From Pseudoalteromonas luteoviolacea (GTDB lineage: Bacteria; Pseudomonadota; Gammaproteobacteria; Enterobacterales; Alteromonadaceae), in NCBI RefSeq assembly GCF_018100925.1, contig NZ_JAGJEH010000005.1, positions 186,001 to 250,000 on the forward strand: a stretch of 64,000 bases of DNA, read 5' to 3'. The notes beneath the pieces were generated by a model. It was not told the DNA's origin and searched no databases. It saw only the letters and a program-made list of their open reading frames with translations. Below are positions 25,026 through 34,753 of this stretch, one piece after another; within the stretch, counting starts at the first letter, position 1; each line of letters opens with the position of its first letter. The position numbers and the translations under genes were made by a program.

Positions 25026-26786
25026 ATGACGTCTGCTCAATATAGCAACGATACACCTGAACAGAAGCCTTCCTTGGCTAAACTTAACTATGCGCCACGC
25101 ATAATTGGCTGCGTCTTAATGGCAATTATGCTCATTGGGGCACTGTACAAAGGCCTGAGCTTTACCACTGGTTGTTTTATTTTTCTAAATTGTGCACTTT
25201 GGCCTCACGTAGCGCGCTTACACAGCAAACTTTTCTCGGACAAAAATAGCCATGAATACATTAACTTACACTTAGATGCTCTATTTTATGGGATTTGGTG
25301 CGCAGTGGTTGGGTTTCAGGTTTGGGTGGTCTTTGCGTTGTTAATCGTTAATTCGTTAAATAGCCTTATCTTGGGTGGTGTGAAAAGGTATTACAGCTGT
25401 ACTGCCGTATTGGCATTGGGTTGTATATCCGGTGGGGTGTGGTTCGGTTTTGAGTTTGTTGAGCAGTCACCGCTTATCACGCAGGTTGTAGCTGCCGCAA
25501 GTGTCTATTTGTATTGTTGCAATGTTGGTTTTTTCAATCGAAAATACTCAGGGCAACTAAAGCGCTCTCGAGATAAAATGCGACAGCAAAATGAAGAACT
25601 TAGAGAGGCTAAAGTAAAGGCAGAACAAGCTTCCATAGCTAAGAGCGAATTTTTGGCAAATATGAGCCATGAGATACGCACACCGATGAATGGTATTCTA
25701 GGTGCACTACAGATTTTTGAGAAAGGAAATCTCGATAAGGAATCAAAAAGTTTAATGTCAAAAGCCGTATATTCTGCGCAATCCTTACTTACGGTTATTA
25801 ATGATATTTTGGATTTTTCAAAAATTGAAGCGCATAAATTGGCGCTAGAGCTCGCTCCTTTTTCAATGGCAGATACTGTTGAGTCCGTCGTGTCAGATTT
25901 AAAAGTTGAAGCAGAAAAAAAATTTATTTCACTCGATACAAGTTTTGATCTGGGGAAATCTGATGGCCGCTTGGGTGATTCTGTCAGAGTTCGGCAGATC
26001 CTGCTCAACTTGGTGTCAAATGCCGTCAAGTTTACTGACTCAGGCGGAATAAAAATTGAAGTGCAGGCCATTCAATTCCAAGGAGAATCGGCGCTACATA
26101 TCGCAGTAAAAGACACCGGAATTGGAATGGATAAAAACGCCCAGCAGTCGATATTTGACCGATTTCAACAAGCTGACTCGTCGACCACACGCAAGTATGG
26201 TGGCACTGGGTTAGGCCTTGCCATCACGGCGAGCTTAGTTCACTTAATGGGTGGCACAATTAATCTTAAAAGTGAACTAGGTAAAGGCACCACGATTGAT
26301 GTTATCTTATCACTGGCACCTGCTGAGCTAACTGATCCAAATAAAGAGGGAGACGAAGACTGCTTTCCAAATTTTGCAACTTTGAAAATTCTAATCGCTG
26401 AAGACAATGAAATAAACCAAATAGTGATTAAAAAGATGCTAGAGAAAACTGGTGCCACTTTGGATGTCGTTGAGAATGGTAAACTTGCGGTAGAAGCCTT
26501 TAATCAGTCTTACTATGACATTGTTTTAATGGACATACAAATGCCTGAAATGGACGGTATAGAAGCATTTTTGTTAATTCAAAAAGCCAATCCAAACATA
26601 CCTGTAATTGCACTCACCGCAAATGTGATGTCGCAAGACATTGCGCACTATAAAAGTCTCGGCTTTGCAGCCCATATTGGTAAGCCAGTGGCTATGCACG
26701 CGATGTACCGCACCATTAAACAATCAGTAAAGCAAAATACGCGTAACCTAGAACAAGGGGATGATTTGTCTAATAACCAATGCTAA
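25026..26786 (+). CDS. MASE2-type hybrid sensor histidine kinase
   Basis: A 586-residue membrane kinase. Residues 20-170 are about five membrane segments resembling MASE2, with ALWPHVARLHSK and the following EYINLHLDALFYG. A coiled linker leads to the HisKA domain with SEFLANMSHEIRTP (His215), then a HATPase_c domain with NLVSNAVKF, DTGIGMD and GGTGLGL. The C-terminal receiver (about 455-570) has the acidic AEDNE, the phosphoryl-acceptor Asp in [12 protein letters not shown], and GKPV. There is no HPt domain, so phosphate must pass to a separate HPt protein. The signal is unknown. Confidence 0.92.
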   Translation: MTSAQYSNDTPEQKPSLAKLNYAPRIIGCVLMAIMLIGALYKGLSFTTGCFIFLNCALWPHVARLHSKLFSDKNSHEYINLHLDALFYGIWCAVVGFQVWVVFALLIVNSLNSLILGGVKRYYSCTAVLALGCISGGVWFGFEFVEQSPLITQVVAAASVYLYCCNVGFFNRKYSGQLKRSRDKMRQQNEELREAKVKAEQASIAKSEFLANMSHEIRTPMNGILGALQIFEKGNLDKESKSLMSKAVYSAQSLLTVINDILDFSKIEAHKLALELAPFSMADTVESVVSDLKVEAEKKFISLDTSFDLGKSDGRLGDSVRVRQILLNLVSNAVKFTDSGGIKIEVQAIQFQGESALHIAVKDTGIGMDKNAQQSIFDRFQQADSSTTRKYGGTGLGLAITASLVHLMGGTINLKSELGKGTTIDVILSLAPAELTDPNKEGDEDCFPNFATLKILIAEDNEINQIVIKKMLEKTGATLDVVENGKLAVEAFNQSYYDIVLMDIQMPEMDGIEAFLLIQKANPNIPVIALTANVMSQDIAHYKSLGFAAHIGKPVAMHAMYRTIKQSVKQNTRNLEQGDDLSNNQC

Positions 26787-26889
26787 TTGACCTTTCTTGT
26801 TTTGCATGTTTATCCATAGCGATGCATTAAACAATATCTAGTTTGATTGTAAGTACTTACTATACATTTAATTTCAGTATAGTGATTTA

Positions 26890-27603
26890 CTAGCTTTTGT
26901 TTGTGTCTATATGACTTTTAATCGAGAGGTATTTGGTGCGTCCAATCGGCAATTGCGTGTTATCGCGTAACTGTGCAAAATAACGTCCGCCAGACTCTAC
27001 CTGTATGCGTGCTAGCTGATTGATGTTGACGACGTATGAGCGGTGGATCCGTTCAAATTGCTCTGGTAAAAGCAGTTGAATTTTTTCAATACTTTTGCTG
27101 TGCAAATAGACCTCTTCACCGTTTATCAGATGAATTTCACTGTAGTGGCCATCGGCTTTGAGCCAAGCAATATTGGCGACTTCGATTAACTCGATAGCTG
27201 CGCGTTTTTTTACGCTTAAGTAACGGCAACCATAATGGCTTCGCAAAGTGTTATCAGTGAGCTTGGCGAGGGCCTTAGCTAGTCTGTGTTCCTCCAATGG
27301 TTTTGCGATAAAATCCAGAACACCAAACTCAAATGCCTCGATTGCTTTGTCGGCATAGGCAGAAATCACAATGGTATGAAAAGCCTTTGCCAGTTGATTT
27401 TGAAGTAAAGAAAAGCCATTTTGGCCCTGTAAATTTAGGTCGAGCAGTAATAGATCTACTTCGTTATCTGCAAGATAGTCCTCAGCTTCAGATAAGGTAA
27501 AAAATTGCCCTAAGTGGGTGAGTTTTTGTCCTAAAATATTGCGTGTAAATCGCGCAATCCTTTGTTGTAATAGAGGTTCATCTTCTACTATGACGACTCT
27601 CAT
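26890..27603 (-). CDS. LytTR-family response regulator
   Basis: A 237-residue regulator. The receiver domain (1-120) has VEDEP, the acceptor Asp55 in LLLLDLNLQGQNG, and IAKPL with Lys101. The LytTR DNA-binding domain (about 135-235) shows IAWLKADGHYSEIHL and FERIHRSYVVNINQLARI, the family's typical beta-strand motif. It lies 12 bases after the stop of the LytS-like kinase gene, with which it forms a two-component pair; targets are commonly near by. Confidence 0.93.
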   Translation of the reverse strand: MRVVIVEDEPLLQQRIARFTRNILGQKLTHLGQFFTLSEAEDYLADNEVDLLLLDLNLQGQNGFSLLQNQLAKAFHTIVISAYADKAIEAFEFGVLDFIAKPLEEHRLAKALAKLTDNTLRSHYGCRYLSVKKRAAIELIEVANIAWLKADGHYSEIHLINGEEVYLHSKSIEKIQLLLPEQFERIHRSYVVNINQLARIQVESGGRYFAQLRDNTQLPIGRTKYLSIKSHIDTNKS

Positions 27604-27614
27604 AAAACACTCCT

Positions 27615-29342
27615 CTATGTAAACTTCGGTCTAATTTGGTATTCGTATCGTGTTACCCAATGGTCAGCAACTTGGCAACTGTCTAGCTGCCAATCAGACT
27701 CGCAAACTTGTGCCATTTTAGCGCGAATATATGCATCACCAATTCCCATGCCCTGATGTTGAGTAACGGCGTCAATTGGTGTCGTAAGCTCTAAAATGAT
27801 TCGGCTTTTACCGACTTGAATGGAGAGTTTAATGGGTCTGTCTGACGTGATGCGATTATGAGTAAAGCAGTTTTCAATTTGACTGTGAACAATGGCTGTC
27901 GGCACTAGTATGTGAGTAGCGCAATGAGAGGCGCTATCAGGTAGTATGTGTGTCACTAATTGATAGTTTTGCTGGTAACGTACTGACATTATTTTGAGGT
28001 GACTGTGACATAGGCGCAATTCTTCCTCTAGCGTGACAACTTCTTTTTCGCTCACTTTTACCAGAGCACGAAACTCTTCTGCTAGCTGTTGCACAAATTC
28101 GTTGGCTTGTGTCGGAGCAAAGTCGATAAGTTCCTGAACCTGCATCAAGCAGTTCATAAGGTAGTGCGGTTGCAGATTTCTGCGCAGTAACTCGCCCTTT
28201 ACTTTGCCTGCTTCCAAAGCCAAATTTCGCTGTTTGATAAGTTGATTTAAAAGTGATATGCCAATTGAAGCCAGTACTAAGGTAATGCTGAGTGCAAAGC
28301 CAAACTCTAAAAATAGCCGAGGTGCTAAAATGAACCCTATTAGAGAAGCGGCACAGATCAGCAGGGCTGTGACACTTCCAGCCTTGTTGTGCCTCAAAGC
28401 AATAACATTGATTGCGCCAACAAATAGCAATGAGGAGCAAAAGAGCCATGCACTGCGAGCATCAAAGCTGGTTGTAGAATACACCACTGCAAGTAGCGTT
28501 AAAGCAAGCGCGGTGAGCCAGAGAGACTTGCGAGAGATATTGTGCTGAGCAAGGTAGTAACTCGGAAGCAGGGAGGTCACAACAAGGGTCAATGCAACCA
28601 CAATATTCATTCGCAGGAGGTGTACATCATAGTAATAATTTACCCAGAGCTTCCATTGCTCAGCAACCAATAGAGCAAGCGTAAAAACACACAACAACGC
28701 AAATATGAGGTGACTAGTTTGATGGCTATAGCGTAGATATACAGTAAGAAAGATCACAAATAGCACTAATAAGCCACCGATTAACATTGCTGTAATGCTA
28801 CTGGCAACAATAATTGTTTGGTAAAACGTTTGTTGGTCGACAATTGCAAGTGCATAGGCGATTGCTGCAAATGCATCTGCTGTGTGAAAACTTGATAGCT
28901 CAAGGCTTATCAAGTGCTCACCGGGGGGCATTGTTTTATAGTCCAATTGGGTCAAACTGCTAATCGCACCGACTTGTTCGTAGGTTTTAGAGCTACCAGG
29001 TACACCATTTTTGCCAATCAGCTCACCATTTAGATAGATCTCATAGGCAGCGAGCGCTAAAAACAATAGTGTTGGATTTGGTGGCAGCTGTTCCTGATCG
29101 ATAGTGAGAGTACCTCTAATGCAGAGGTGTTGTTGGGGTTGGATATTGGGAAATTGAAAAGTTTGCCAATGACGATCATCTAGCTCTATGCTGTGGCAAC
29201 CTTGCCCTAAACTTTCTGAGAAAGGCGCCTGCCGAAGGTTGCTTACCCCTTGAAGCGCTGAGTTGGCGAAAGATTTGTGCGCCAATACCCCAATGAGTAG
29301 GCACATTAAAATCAATCCATTTCTAATTTCTATTTTAATCAC
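27615..29342 (-). CDS. LytS-like sensor histidine kinase with extracytoplasmic and multi-pass sensor domains
   Basis: A 575-residue kinase. A signal peptide leads to a beta-rich periplasmic domain (about 30-175, AAYEIYLNGELIGKNGVPG, a jelly-roll/7TMR-DISM-type carbohydrate-binding-like fold). About seven membrane segments follow (about 180-365). The C-terminal kinase belongs to the LytS/YehU His_kinase family: ELLRRNLQPHYLMNCLMQVQ with the phospho-accepting His, then IENCFTHN as the N box. The G box is short (GMGIGDAYIRAKM). This is the usual partner of LytTR regulators. The sensed molecule may be a sugar or cell-wall fragment; this is inferred from the domain type only. Confidence 0.9.
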   Translation of the reverse strand: MIKIEIRNGLILMCLLIGVLAHKSFANSALQGVSNLRQAPFSESLGQGCHSIELDDRHWQTFQFPNIQPQQHLCIRGTLTIDQEQLPPNPTLLFLALAAYEIYLNGELIGKNGVPGSSKTYEQVGAISSLTQLDYKTMPPGEHLISLELSSFHTADAFAAIAYALAIVDQQTFYQTIIVASSITAMLIGGLLVLFVIFLTVYLRYSHQTSHLIFALLCVFTLALLVAEQWKLWVNYYYDVHLLRMNIVVALTLVVTSLLPSYYLAQHNISRKSLWLTALALTLLAVVYSTTSFDARSAWLFCSSLLFVGAINVIALRHNKAGSVTALLICAASLIGFILAPRLFLEFGFALSITLVLASIGISLLNQLIKQRNLALEAGKVKGELLRRNLQPHYLMNCLMQVQELIDFAPTQANEFVQQLAEEFRALVKVSEKEVVTLEEELRLCHSHLKIMSVRYQQNYQLVTHILPDSASHCATHILVPTAIVHSQIENCFTHNRITSDRPIKLSIQVGKSRIILELTTPIDAVTQHQGMGIGDAYIRAKMAQVCESDWQLDSCQVADHWVTRYEYQIRPKFT

Positions 29343-29497
29343 AGTTAATACCGTTCCCTAACATATTGCACATTGTAAACCATCTTTCAGTGCATGAAAT
29401 GCGTTTAATGCAACTCAGGTGCAGTTGGTGAGTTTGATCAATTATTTTGAGTTCAATTTTGGATAATTGGCTCAAACCTTATATGAGGAGAGCTGAA

Positions 29498-30763
29498 ATG
29501 AAAAAAGGGGTGCTTTGGTTAGCGTCGACATTGGGTGTAATGAGTTTGTGGGCTGCACTGAATTTTTATGCCACAACACAGGGGTGGTTTATCGAAAAAA
29601 TCGCAGCAGATGGCGATATACAAGAGTTTGTGGCCAACATTAAAACTGAGGTTGATAAAGGCTTTGAGGGCAATGCAGCGATGTTATTGATGCAGCGAGG
29701 GGAGGTCATTGCAACGCATCATGTGTCGAAGGGCGATTTAGTGAATGCTGATTCAATATTTGGCGTCGCATCTCTGGGCAAGTGGGTTGCTGCTGTGGCT
29801 GCGATGAAATTGGCAGAGCAGGGCAAGTTGGATCTCGATGCTCCAGTGTCTAATTACTTAACACGCTGGCAATTGCCGCCGAGCGAGTTTGGCAATGATG
29901 GCGTCACAGTAAGAAGGTTACTGAGCCACACCGCCGGCATTACCGATGGCTTAGGTCACGATGGCTTCCCTGTAGGTACGCCGGTTCAGCCGTTGGTCGA
30001 ACATTTGACCTTGGCAGCTGATCGCGAACCGGATAAATCGGGAAAAGTTGCAGTGGGCATACAGCCGGGTACTAGATGGCAGTACTCGGGCGGTAGCTAC
30101 AACTTACTTCAGCTGTTAATTGAAGAGATTTCTGGGCAGGGTTTTGCACAATATATGCAACAAACGATATTTCAGCCCTTGGGTATGACAAATACTGGAT
30201 ATAGTGTAGATAGAAGCGCACCCCAAACGGCTCAGTATTTTGGTGAAAATCAAACCTTGTTAGTTTATCCAAACTATACGTCTTTAGCTGCAACGGGGTT
30301 GTATAGTACAACGTCAGACCTTGCCAAATTTGTGCGTTCACAAATTCCGGTTTCAGTCCTAAATACACCCGGAAAAAGAATACTAACCGATCAGAGTCTT
30401 TTGGCAATGCATCAGCCAATTGGCCAATCGGGCGGACTTGAGATCTGGGGAGCGGGAGTCATGTTATATGCAGATAATAATCATGGTAGTTTTATTTTGG
30501 GACATGGTGGTCGCTCCCCAATGCTCAATGCAACAGCGCGCATGAACCCCCATACTGGCAATGCCTTTATCATGTTTCAAACAGGTAACAAGCGCGCATT
30601 TGCATCTAACATGGCAACTAAATGGACAAACTGGGAAGCAGGAACGCCAGACATGTTTCAGCTGCGTTTTATGCTGGTTGATATGTTTAATTTGATTGCC
30701 ATTGGTTGTGGCGTCATTTTGTTATTGAGTGTTCTTGGTTTTGTTTACACCAGGAAACAGTAA
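29498..30763 (+). CDS. Serine hydrolase of the beta-lactamase / class C penicillin-binding family
   Basis: ATG 29498 is chosen because GAGGAG lies just upstream. The 421-residue protein starts with a membrane anchor or signal sequence, then has the family motifs: ASLGKW (SxxK nucleophile motif), YSGGSYNLLQLL (YxN), and LGHGGRSPM (HxG replacing KTG). A final membrane segment lies near the C-terminus, so it is probably held at both ends, facing the periplasm. Such enzymes act as esterases, D-aminopeptidases or peptidases rather than lactamases. It is divergent from the LytS-like kinase gene and is a reasonable target of that system. Confidence 0.88.
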   Translation: MKKGVLWLASTLGVMSLWAALNFYATTQGWFIEKIAADGDIQEFVANIKTEVDKGFEGNAAMLLMQRGEVIATHHVSKGDLVNADSIFGVASLGKWVAAVAAMKLAEQGKLDLDAPVSNYLTRWQLPPSEFGNDGVTVRRLLSHTAGITDGLGHDGFPVGTPVQPLVEHLTLAADREPDKSGKVAVGIQPGTRWQYSGGSYNLLQLLIEEISGQGFAQYMQQTIFQPLGMTNTGYSVDRSAPQTAQYFGENQTLLVYPNYTSLAATGLYSTTSDLAKFVRSQIPVSVLNTPGKRILTDQSLLAMHQPIGQSGGLEIWGAGVMLYADNNHGSFILGHGGRSPMLNATARMNPHTGNAFIMFQTGNKRAFASNMATKWTNWEAGTPDMFQLRFMLVDMFNLIAIGCGVILLLSVLGFVYTRKQ

Positions 30764-30777
30764 ACATACCAGTGCGC

Positions 30778-30797
30778 AGGGGCAGATTGCCCCTTTT
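30778..30797 (+). terminator. Rho-independent terminator of the serine hydrolase gene
   Basis: AGGGGCA (30778-30784) pairs with TGCCCCT (30788-30794) around a three-base loop and is followed by TTTT, 15 bases after the stop codon. Confidence 0.7.
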
Positions 30798-31347
30798 CGC
30801 ATTCCGGTGCCTATGTGAAAGTAAAGGCAATACATTGAATAGCGCACGCAGGTAGGTTTGGCGACTCTAGGTAGCTGCAGATGTTCAGCTAGCCCCTTCG
30901 CAATTGATAAATGCATAGTCAATTTGATCTGAATCATAATGAAAGAACAAATATTGCTCAAAGGCTTGAGAAAGAAAAATGTTATGCAGTATTATGCTTG
31001 CACTTTCATGGACTCGAAAGTGATTGCAGCCAGTGGGGATGGCACAAAGCAAGAGGAAAAAGATGTATCCGATTGAGTTAATTACACCTTCTAAAGCAAT
31101 ATTTTAGAGGGCGGAACATCATTTAAGGTATTCGCGCCTGCATTCAAGGTACCTTAATATTTTGCGTGACTATGCTAGTTACGTTTTTGTCAAACGTACG
31201 CTATATGTCCTGATCCACTCTATCATTCCGTCCTTTCGTTAATGTCGGCTGTTAAGGCCCTGAATCTGTACTTACACAATGATCTTTTTCCTTGATTGGA
31301 TTTTACTCAGGTAGCCATTTTTTGGCCGAAGGGACTGGAGTATTGGA
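30798..31347. other. Intergenic upstream of the HD-GYP gene
   Basis: About 550 bases without a supported gene. Short frames exist but lack ribosome sites. The promoter of the c-di-GMP-related unit should lie here; CTGGAG at 31335-31340 serves its TTG start. Confidence 0.45.
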
Positions 31348-32541
31348 TTGAAAAAACAAATTCCCATCGAATCTTTAAGAATAGGCATGTATGTCTGTGC
31401 CATAGAAGCGCAATGGTTACATACCCCATTTTGGTGTCATGCGTTTTTGGTTGAGTCTAAAGAGCAAATTGCCAAACTCTCGAAATACTGTCGTAGAGTT
31501 ACGGTTGATACTGAGCGGGAAGTAATGCTTGCCCAAGAAGTAGAGCAGACCAAAAACAACAACATTGTTATAAAAGCAAAGAGCCAAGAGAGGCAGCGTA
31601 CAGCTTATAGCAAGCATAAGACAATGCATAGTTGCCGCACTGTGCACAGTAAAGGTGTGTCGGTTCTAAACGAAATATTTAGCGATGTGCGTTTTGGCAA
31701 AAGTCTCGATACGGGTGCAGCCAAGCACGTGGTTACTGAATTGACTACACACGTAATCAGTCACACTGATGCCATGCTTTATCTTGCGCAAATGAGGAAA
31801 AAGTCCAATTGCTTAGCGCAAAAATCAGTGAACGTGTGCATTTTTAGTCTCGCTTTTGGCAAGCACATAGGCATTGCCAATAAAAAGATGTTGCATCTTG
31901 GGTTAGGGGCGTTGCTGCATGACGTCGGTATGTTGTACGTAACGCCTGAAGTATTGGCGCAAAATAGAGCATTTACCGTGGAGCAGCGACAAAAAATGCA
32001 AAGGCATCCTCAACTTGGCGTCGACATACTGAATAAAGCACCAGACATACCACAAGATGTAAAAGACATTGTGTTGTGTCACCACGAGCGGATTGACGGG
32101 CAAGGGTATCCAAGCGGACTTGCAGAGCGAAAAATGAGTTTACTAACACGCATGGTGGCGATCACATCTGTATATGAAGCCTTGACTCGTCAACGCAGCT
32201 ATCAACAAATGTATTCACCCATTGAAGCGTTGCAATATCTGTATAGTCGGCGTGCGGCGGAATTTGATGAGCGCTTGGTGGAAAAGTTCATTCATGCACT
32301 AAGTATTTATCCGATAGGGTGTGTGGTTGAGACCAGCAGTGGTGAAATTGCTGTGGTTGTTAAAGCCTGCAATGAAAGTCGTCTAAGGCCAACACTAGAG
32401 TTGTTGAGCGGCAACAAGTGTGGGCACAAGCTGGATTTAAGTGACAGACAATATATGCATATGGAGATCAAAGCGGTGATGTCACCAAATGATCCTAGGA
32501 TTTCTCAAATATTGGAAAAATTAGCAGAGACAGTTTTGTAA
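31348..32541 (+). CDS. DUF3391 HD-GYP protein with a degenerate metal site
   Basis: The start is TTG at 31348, 7 bases after GGAG; the N-terminal DUF3391 (IPIESLRIGMYVCAIE) needs this start. The HD-GYP domain covers about residues 140-330. Retained: LLHDVG (His191, Asp192), His220, HHERIDGQGYPSG (His245, His246 and the GYP motif). Changed: the first His of HSvnV is Lys159, the HDIGK Lys is Met195, and the metal-ligand Asp of aDvyDA is Ser274. HD-GYP proteins hydrolyse c-di-GMP at a two- or three-metal site, so this copy is probably inactive or altered and may act as a sensor. An EAL-HDOD gene follows by 13 bases. Confidence 0.88.
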   Translation: MKKQIPIESLRIGMYVCAIEAQWLHTPFWCHAFLVESKEQIAKLSKYCRRVTVDTEREVMLAQEVEQTKNNNIVIKAKSQERQRTAYSKHKTMHSCRTVHSKGVSVLNEIFSDVRFGKSLDTGAAKHVVTELTTHVISHTDAMLYLAQMRKKSNCLAQKSVNVCIFSLAFGKHIGIANKKMLHLGLGALLHDVGMLYVTPEVLAQNRAFTVEQRQKMQRHPQLGVDILNKAPDIPQDVKDIVLCHHERIDGQGYPSGLAERKMSLLTRMVAITSVYEALTRQRSYQQMYSPIEALQYLYSRRAAEFDERLVEKFIHALSIYPIGCVVETSSGEIAVVVKACNESRLRPTLELLSGNKCGHKLDLSDRQYMHMEIKAVMSPNDPRISQILEKLAETVL

Positions 32542-32554
32542 AAAGGGAGTAAAC

Positions 32555-33817
32555 ATGGCAACAGAAGAAAATTGTCGTGGGCCTGCATCTGAGTTCGAGT
32601 GCATTTTGGCCCGCCAGCCAATCTGTGACCGAGAATTAAGATTAGTTGGATACGAGCTGTTATACCGTCCACATTGTCAGTCGACGTGCTGTACTGAGCC
32701 TGACCCAGAATATGCGACGGCGCAGGTGATGATCACAGCGATGACAGAGGTAGGCATGGACTTGCTCAGTGCGGATGTACCTTGTTTTATCAATATGACA
32801 AAAGATGCTTTAAATCATGCTCAGTCATTGAGCTTATCTGCAAGTTCGGTTGTATTTGAAGTCTTGGAAGATGTGGTAATAGATGAGTATTTAGTTAATT
32901 CCGTCAAGGCGTTGGCTGAGCGGGGCTACACCATAGCGCTCGATGACTTTGTATACAGTGAAGCGGCTATTCCTCTGTTGGAGTGTGCAGATATAGTTAA
33001 GGTGGATATCAGAGCATTTAATACACAGGCATTAATCCGCCAAGTCAATTTACTACGGCGCTTTTCTGTGAAATTGTTGGCCGAAAAGGTTGAAACTTGG
33101 CAAGAGTATCGAATGTGCAAAAAGCTGGGTTTTGAGCTGTTTCAGGGGTACTTTTTTGCTTCCCCGGAAATGCTAAATGGTAAAAAAGCGCCACACAATC
33201 GAATCTCAACACTTAGGTTGCTGATAAAACTTAACGATCCACAGGTCAGTTTTGTCGAGTTGGAAACTTTGGTGTCTCAAGACCCATTTATTTACTATAA
33301 GTTGCTGAGGTATATCAATTCTGCTTACACCGGTATGGGGAAGGTTTTTCATGATATTAAATCAATATTGATTTTTTTAGGTTTGGAGCAGTTGCGTACT
33401 TTGGTTTGTATTATGGCGCTCAGTCGTATGACAGATAAACCGCCTATGCTGTTTTTATTGATGTTGCAGCGCGCCAAGTTTTGCGAATTAATGGCTGAGC
33501 AGCAGCGACTGACGAGCGCGCAGCGCAATGCTTATTTTACCACGGGTCTGTTTTCTTTGTTGGAAACTTGTTTAGACATACCGGCTCAACAGTTGTTTCA
33601 TCATATTCCCCTATGTGGCTCTGTCAAAACAGCGATATTAAAAAAGCAAGGCCATGGGGGCAAGGTGCTACAGTGTGCCATCGCCATTGAATGCCAGCAA
33701 CAATTTGATTACGCCTGTTGTAATGTAACTGAGCAAACGGTTAAAGCGTGTCATTATGAAGCTGTTAATTGGGCCTACAAACAAATGAATAGTGTATTGC
33801 TATCAAGCGAAACATAA
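32555..33817 (+). CDS. EAL-HDOD (YuxH-type) signalling protein
   Basis: A 420-residue protein with AAAAGGGAG upstream of its ATG. The N-terminal EAL-like domain (about 15-215) begins ILARQPICDRELRLVGYELLYRP; the signature EAL is ELL and other catalytic acidic residues are only partly kept, so hydrolysis of c-di-GMP is unlikely. The HDOD domain (about 220-400) is a helical bundle related to HD proteins without a complete metal site. Such proteins work as signalling adaptors in motility or surface behaviour. It is cotranscribed with the degenerate HD-GYP gene. Confidence 0.9.
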   Translation: MATEENCRGPASEFECILARQPICDRELRLVGYELLYRPHCQSTCCTEPDPEYATAQVMITAMTEVGMDLLSADVPCFINMTKDALNHAQSLSLSASSVVFEVLEDVVIDEYLVNSVKALAERGYTIALDDFVYSEAAIPLLECADIVKVDIRAFNTQALIRQVNLLRRFSVKLLAEKVETWQEYRMCKKLGFELFQGYFFASPEMLNGKKAPHNRISTLRLLIKLNDPQVSFVELETLVSQDPFIYYKLLRYINSAYTGMGKVFHDIKSILIFLGLEQLRTLVCIMALSRMTDKPPMLFLLMLQRAKFCELMAEQQRLTSAQRNAYFTTGLFSLLETCLDIPAQQLFHHIPLCGSVKTAILKKQGHGGKVLQCAIAIECQQQFDYACCNVTEQTVKACHYEAVNWAYKQMNSVLLSSET

Positions 33818-33849
33818 ATGCATAACAGTTAGGTACAGGCGCAAAGAGA

Positions 33850-34215
33850 ATGAAAAATTACCTTACTTTGGTGTTATCGATTTGGCTTTTTGGTTGCACA
33901 GATAACGAATCACATGAGCACCCCGCATTCAAAACTGGTAAAGAGTTGTTTGCACATCATTGCCAAGGGTGTCACGGGGAGCGAGGGCAAGGGAACTTTC
34001 TTAAGGGGGTTCCTGCCAACGTAAAAACCCAGAAAACGCAATTAGAACTGATTGCATGGTTAAAAAATAGTGAGCAAATACCAAGAGCCATGCCCTCATT
34101 TGAAGCAATGACGGATGCAGAAGCTGTACTCATAATTGAACATTTGAACTATCTCAAATTTAACTATCAAACTGCTATGGAGAAAAGGTTAAACAATGAC
34201 GGAGTCCATCACTAA
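33850..34215 (+). CDS. Lipoprotein c-type cytochrome
   Basis: A 121-residue protein. The signal sequence ends LFGC, a lipobox, so it is anchored to a membrane on the periplasmic side. A single haem site, CQGCH, follows FAHH, and Met in RAMPSF is the likely second ligand, as in class I cytochromes. It lies 32 bases after the EAL-HDOD gene and overlaps the next gene by 20 bases, so it belongs to this unit. A redox protein in a c-di-GMP-type operon is unusual. Confidence 0.88.
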   Translation: MKNYLTLVLSIWLFGCTDNESHEHPAFKTGKELFAHHCQGCHGERGQGNFLKGVPANVKTQKTQLELIAWLKNSEQIPRAMPSFEAMTDAEAVLIIEHLNYLKFNYQTAMEKRLNNDGVHH

Positions 34216-34711
34216 TCCATTACAAAATATGGGCTTATGCGCTTACTCGAAGGAACAGTATGGGAAGTTTTTCTTGGCATTTAGAAATACCGAACAAGAT
34301 GTATTTGTGATCACAGAATTGGCGAAAGTTAATGGCGGGCCTGGAGTTAAATACCGTATCCAGTTGCCTCAAGAGAACAAAATTCGCTTTAAAAGCAGCA
34401 TGCTATCAAAAACCAAATCATACTATTCGGCGAAAGTCGAGTTTGAAGGTTGTTATCACAATGGAGATGGTGAGTTAGTCATCAACATGGCGGTCTTGAG
34501 GTTATTTAATTTACCTGAGGAAAGCAGCCGCGCTATTTTGCGACATCCTAAATTTGAACAGGCACACCTGCAAATTCCAGTCCACATTAGATTGGAAGAT
34601 GATAGGGTTTATCTGCTGCTAGACAGTGCGTATGATTTAGAGGTGCTTGATGCCGATAAGGCGTACAATTGTTTTTTCAGAGTTAAAAAAACGGCTTGGG
34701 CGTGTTTTTAA
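34196..34711 (+). CDS. Hypothetical protein coupled to the cytochrome gene
   Basis: A 171-residue soluble protein whose ATG lies 20 bases inside the end of the cytochrome gene, with AAAAGG upstream, so translation is coupled. It has no signal peptide. The sequence is beta-rich with scattered Cys, and two segments (KYRIQLPQENKIRF; RLEDDRVYLLLDSAYDLE) look like strands of one domain. PilZ-like folds came to mind, but the RxxxR...(D/N)xSxxG signature is absent. Function unknown. Confidence 0.7.
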   Translation: MTESITNPLQNMGLCAYSKEQYGKFFLAFRNTEQDVFVITELAKVNGGPGVKYRIQLPQENKIRFKSSMLSKTKSYYSAKVEFEGCYHNGDGELVINMAVLRLFNLPEESSRAILRHPKFEQAHLQIPVHIRLEDDRVYLLLDSAYDLEVLDADKAYNCFFRVKKTAWACF

Positions 34712-34753
34712 CTGAGTATTTCTTTCTATCTCATTAAACTTGAGTGAATAAAT

